In this document: positions 59,501-64,000 of the stretch, one piece after another | How positions within the stretch are numbered: the first letter of the stretch is position 1 | Layout of the letters: every line of letters begins with the position of its first letter | From: Callipepla californica brunnescens | Lineage: Eukaryota > Chordata > Aves > Galliformes > Odontophoridae | NCBI GenBank assembly: GCA_023055505.1 | Contig: JALIRH010000001.1 | Location: 12,829,467 to 12,893,466, forward strand | Direction of reading: 5' to 3' | Length of the DNA stretch: 64,000 bases | The notes under the pieces: generated by a model | Databases searched by the model: none | What the model was told of the DNA's origin: nothing | Seen by the model: only the letters and a program-made list of their open reading frames with translations | Position numbers and translations under genes: made by a program

Positions 59501-62500
59501 AAGAGCACTTCTAGTGTTGGATATGTTCTGTCTCATGTTTAACAGTATTCAAATACACAGTCCAGAGTTACAGTGAATTCAAATTAAGGTTCATTCAAAG
59601 CATGTTCCTGGCAAGTCTGCTTAAGTGCTTGAAGGGTTTATTTGACAAGTAACCATTTTTACAAACAATAATGCCTAGGTAGGAAACAGATGGGTGAGGA
59701 GTAGTCAGTAGATAAATATGTTGAGTGTGCATTTGCTGTAATTTTTGTAGCCCAGTAAGATAACTTTTCTAACATGGAATGCATAAGACAGCTTTAGCTA
59801 CAGAATTACCTTTAAGCATAATAAATCTCCCTTCTTTCAGGTAATCCAGAGGAATTAAAATCTTCCAATTGGTATGTTACTTTTTGTCCCTTTAAAATAC
59901 ATAATTTGCTTAATTTTTGTTATTGCTGAATTTAATATCTCTTGTTTATTGGTGCAGTCATTTAGTACGGTCTTATCAACTCACTCTGGCATATCTTCAT
60001 TCCCAGAGGCCAATTCAGTGATTTTATTTCTATTTTATTCTTTGTTTAAGAAGACATCATCTTTGAAAGCTAACTAAGGTCATTCCTTTGCTGTTTCAAA
60101 ATCAATTATAGCTTCAGCTATAGTGTCACAGTGTAATTCAGAGAGCTATAGAGAAAGTCATTATCAAGATATTTTGTGTGAATACATTCTCAAGTAGGAA
60201 AACACAGTTTAGTTAGATTTCTTTCACCTTAACTTTAAGCAAAAGCTTTGTAGCCTCATTAGTGGAGTTTTTATTCTTTCTTGTGCACACTGTAATTATA
60301 TCATTCAGTATGTGGTAGAAAAATAGAAGACAGCTGGACATGTTTATTAAGTTTAACCTTCCAGCTGATACAGAAAATAAATAAGACTTTCTGCCTTCTT
60401 GCAAATAGATAGATGTTTGGGTTTTGTTTTATTTCTAACTTGGCTGAATTTGTCCAGCTGAGTGGAAAATAAGTGAGAGAGAGAGTGGATGTTGCTCTCA
60501 CAAGTAAAACAATCCCTGGGGCTCTGGTAGATATAATTTTTGTCTAAACAGTAGAGAATATCTGGAAATTCAGGAAAGATTCTGTATATACTTTATTAGA
60601 AGATTTTCACTATTTCACCCACTACAGAATTCTAAACTGTCTGTTTCTTAAAAGAACATTTCTGAATGCATCTGACATCTGCAAGACTGACTGATCAATA
60701 CCTAACTGGGTATTTGATAAACCAAGATTCAGTCATCATATGAAAAGTTCAGAAAAGTATTCTAGTGGTGATAAAATCAGTGAAATGAAATCAAGCAGAA
60801 TTTTTTTTCTTAGTCTTAAGAGAAGTAACCTTTTTTTTTTAAGCACAGCTTTGAAACAGGGCTTTTGATTATCTTGATTTTCTATTTCTCTGGGATACTT
60901 TTTTTTAGGAACCCAAACTGCTCATGTCTTTTATTTTTTTTAATATAAATTTCTGGAACTACAAATTTCACACTTGTACTTTCCAATTAATTTCAGCTCT
61001 GCTGCTTTTTCCTAGTCCTTACAAATAACACAGTTAGTCTTTTATAGATGTTTGGAAAGCATTAGAAATGGTTTTGCAGTTCATGGCTTGTGGTACTATG
61101 CTGAGTATAAGTCCTGTGAATACTAAGGATTTTTCTTTGTGTAAAAATTTCAGCTCTACACTTGTTCTTCTCTTTGTTCACAGTGCTCTCAGTGCAAATT
61201 TGTAAAAACTAATAGTGTGGCTGATCAAAATCTGGTGACAGAAAGTATCACAGAAGTTTCACAGTCTGTATTCAAAACTACCTGCTTTAACTGAAACAGG
61301 TGGAAACATGAAAAAAAAAATCTCAAAATTGCAAAATAATGAAAGCCTTTTTCTTGCTTTTTCTGAATAACCTGGAATTTTCTCTAAGCACTGTTTTAGC
61401 CTATTTCTATTTATGAAGATTCACAGAATACCATTTTTTGTTTACACTGAGGGACACATCACCTCAGTGATAATAACACTGACTTCTACTGAACAATTTT
61501 TTGAATCAATTTAATTTGTTAGGAATTAGTTTGAGCGCAGGCTGCACTGACTCATACAGAGATTTTTTTAAATGCAGTACTAATCCCATCATACCTCTGA
61601 CAATCTTTAGTAGCAGCTCCTGAGTTCTAGTTCTAAGGAACGATAATTAAACTCATTCAGAGGCAATGTTTCTACTAGATATAGTACAAAAGCAAAGGCA
61701 GAAATGGAAACTTAGGATACTTCAAAGCAAGAAAATATCACATAATATGTATGCAATTGTATGAATTGCTTTGACTCCTGTTCCACAGTGGTAAGCACTA
61801 CTGTTAATCGTCTAAATATGGTGTTGGAAAAATCATCTCTGAAAGATCAGAAAAAAGAAAAGCTATTCTATCAGTTATCATCTACATTCTTGTATGTATG
61901 CATGCCACTGAGATTCACACAAAAGTTCTGATACCTGATTCTTGGCTTAACTTCATCAACTTAACAGTTTCTGCTGTAGTATTTGGTTTATTTGTCTTTT
62001 TCATCGTTTTTTTTTCTTTTGTATTCTTCTGGCCTTCACACATTCCAAATTGCACACATACAAAAAAACATCCTCTGAACAGTTCTGAAATGACCTAAGG
62101 ACTATGATGCTGTTACTGTGTTGGTGGTGTTTTCTAATAATGCAAGTTTGAACCTGTGCAGAATGTGAGGAAAGTTCATGGCTGTGTCGCTATGATCATC
62201 CCTGGAGGAAAGTAAGTTTATTTTGGGAAAATAAATTGTAGGGAATAAAATAATTTGCAAGGTGTTAGAGAGGAATGTGAAAAGCCCTTTTATTTCATTC
62301 TCTCTATGTTCATAAGAAGATTTCCTTTCTAAGATAATTTTTTGCTGAAGTTCACAGTAACATCACAGCAGATGCCACTGATTAATTTCAAGCAACATTA
62401 TAGTAGAGCTCCAAGTATAATTAAGGTCATTACTGACAAGCCCTTTCTATTTAAAGATGAATCTTTTATGACATCTAAAACCTGCATATCTACTCAGATT

Positions 62501-62882
62501 GTCTTAGACTTTACCTCTGCTTTATGGCTCATAAAGAAAAGTTGGTGATTCAGCCTGGGGATCATTTGAGTGAGACATTCCAGACATGAAATCTCCAGGT
62601 CCCCTACTTCATCAGTGTTTCAAATCCTGCTATATTTATTGCATGCCCTTAGGGCTAAAGACATGAGTTCTTCATAGCCTCAGTTGCACTTGACATTTAT
62701 TCTGGCAGGTCACTGGAAAACTGCTGTTCCTCTGGAAAAACAACACTGGAATAATACTAGAAATTCAGTCTTCAGTTGTGGTGCCTTTTTTCATTCGTTT
62801 ACTTATGTTTTTTTAGACTAGCCTCTTTATACTATAGGATATCTCATACTGTCTGGTCACAGACATAGAACACAATGTTCAG
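56516..62882. other. Long unique AT-rich stretch, no gene recognised
   Basis: Contains a (GA)7 run at 57965-57979, a short GA run at about 60473-60483, T runs near 60828-60840 and a hairpin at 58601-58617. Frames of 60-71 codons on both strands have no recognised motif. Confidence 0.55.
57965..57979. repeat. (GA)n short dinucleotide run
   Basis: GA units after 'gtgcgtaagaaa'. Unremarkable. Confidence 0.8.
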
Positions 62883-63072
62883 AATATTTTCAGAAAGAGT
62901 AGAAAGGCACTGGAACAGGCAGCCCAGGGAAGCAGTGGAGGCAGCGTCCCTGGAGGCTTTCAAGAAATGCATAGATGTGGCACTGAAAGATATGGTTTAG
63001 TGTGGTGAGTTGATGCTTGAACTAAATAATCTTGGTAGCCTTTTCCAACCTTAATGATTCTATGATTCTATG
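62883..63072 (+). mobile_element. CR1 3' end with intact 8-mer tail, plus strand
   Basis: About 190 bp of CR1 3' region: 'ggcactggaacaggcagcccaggga' (62907), 'gtccctggaggctttcaagaaatgcatagatgtggcactg' type text (62946-62985), 'ttttccaacctta' (63041), and two clean ATGATTCT-type units at 63054-63072. The 3' end is complete and the rest is lost by 5' truncation. The well-kept tail suggests a younger copy than most here. Confidence 0.92.
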
Positions 63073-64000
63073 AAAATAGAATGACTTTTTATTATGCATT
63101 TGCAACTGAGAAAGTCACACTAATAAGTATTTCATTGTTACATAGACAAAAAACAAAAAAGCTAAAGAAGTTGATACTGAAACATTAAATGTTTCTTGCT
63201 TGAGTCAGGAGACATTTGAGTCATGAGACATGTACATTTTGTATTTTGCAGACGATGTGCTTTCACTCCAGGTATGAGATGATATAGATGTTCTGCAGTG
63301 TATCATTTTACTCAACTGCTATTTGGATTTTTCTAAGAAACAAAAGTGACCAGTTTGTCTACTGCATTAGTGCTCAGAATCTAGCTTATTGTCATCAGTC
63401 TACTTTCATTTAAGAAGTAAATGAACACAATCAACAGCACTCATGTATTGTAAGTCCTAAAAAATCCTCCTACAAAATATAAATGATCTGTAATCAAGTC
63501 TTGAAAAATTTAAGCAATGTTAGAAATCTATTTGCTAATATTTTCCAGCTACTGACTTAAGATGAACACAATGAAATGCTCAACAAATGCGAGATCTTAA
63601 AATCATTTTGTATTGTACTGTTTGCATTCTGTATTTTCTATTTTACTTAGTATTTTATATTTTATATTTTACATTTATACATTCAGTCTTTAAATATTTT
63701 ATGTATCAATATGAAATAATGTATTCCCCTTTAATTAGAGAGCTTAATCTCATAGTATATATCATCAACATAAAGAAAAGCAAATTGGAAATCTGTACAA
63801 TAACAAGTCCCTTAATAATAATAGAAAAAAAAAAACATCAACACAGTTGGAACTTACTTGGACAAACAAAATAGTCCATTCCCAACCAAAACATTAAACA
63901 TACCTCCTCTATTTTGTTAACTTAAACAATTGTGAAAACCCTTCCAGTGGTGGATGCTGCAAAAGTCATCTGGATGATCTGTCTCAGTGCTCAACCATTT
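63073..64000. other. Unique AT-rich DNA to the window end
   Basis: A (TATTTTA)-like low-complexity tract lies at 63631-63678. The 95-codon frame that crosses it (63587-63874) reads mostly that low-complexity sequence and is not credible as a gene. Confidence 0.6.
63631..63678. repeat. TATTTTA-like low-complexity tract
   Basis: Repeated 7-mers close to TATTTTA. AT-rich, with easily melted DNA. Confidence 0.75.

Noticed and set aside
1..64000. tRNA or other structured RNA genes
   Set aside because: I saw no convincing pair of tRNA A and B boxes with a foldable cloverleaf, and no rRNA or snRNA text; a covariance-model search would be needed to exclude decayed copies.

Overview
This window looks like AT-rich bird (Aves) nuclear DNA from a gene-poor intergenic or intronic stretch. 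The main evidence is many fragments of CR1, the dominant LINE of bird genomes. Several have the typical CR1 3' end: a conserved 'tccaacc' box, then tandem ATTCTATG-like 8-mers with no poly-A tail. Two avian ERVL-like LTR types are also present. The LTRs may suggest a galliform, but I cannot prove the species from sequence alone. I find no convincing host protein-coding exon, tRNA, rRNA, CRISPR array or bacterial-style operon. Open frames are short, and most lie inside repeats, run antisense to them, or occur by chance in AT-rich DNA.

Layout. 1-6.5 kb: unique AT-rich DNA. 6.5-12.1 kb: CR1 (+), CR1 (-), and a truncated LTR (-) at 11.8 kb. 12.1-20.2 kb: long unique stretch with simple repeats and small hairpins. 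20.2-24.9 kb: two adjoining CR1s, then a longer CR1 with a decayed reverse-transcriptase region, split by a solo LTR (23206-23779) that has a perfect 5-bp target duplication, then another CR1 end. 26.8-30.4 kb: three CR1 pieces. 31.4-32.0 kb: a second, older ERVL-like LTR. 34.1-34.3 kb: a GC-rich block I cannot identify. 35.3 kb and 39.9-41.6 kb: two CR1s on the minus strand; the second still encodes recognisable RT motifs. 43.5-51.8 kb: three more copies or fragments of the 23.2-kb LTR family, plus a short CR1 3' end. 53.9-55.5 kb: an apparently old CR1 lineage copy, then a 3'-truncated CR1 with an AAAC-rich tail. 56.3-56.5 kb: a 240-bp purine-only microsatellite. 56.5-64 kb: mostly unique AT-rich DNA with one CR1 end at 62.9 kb.

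No genes work together here. The window records successive retrotransposon insertions in neutral DNA: an old amniote-type CR1, many bird CR1s of various ages, an old ERVL-like LTR, and a younger LTR family whose 23.2-kb copy still keeps many CpGs. I did not find a previously undescribed biological system. The best leads are modest: a signal-peptide-like frame behind a splice-acceptor-like sequence at 44.1 kb with a long antisense frame, the GC-rich hairpin block at 34.1 kb, an exon-like block at 25.6-25.75 kb, and the purine microsatellite.
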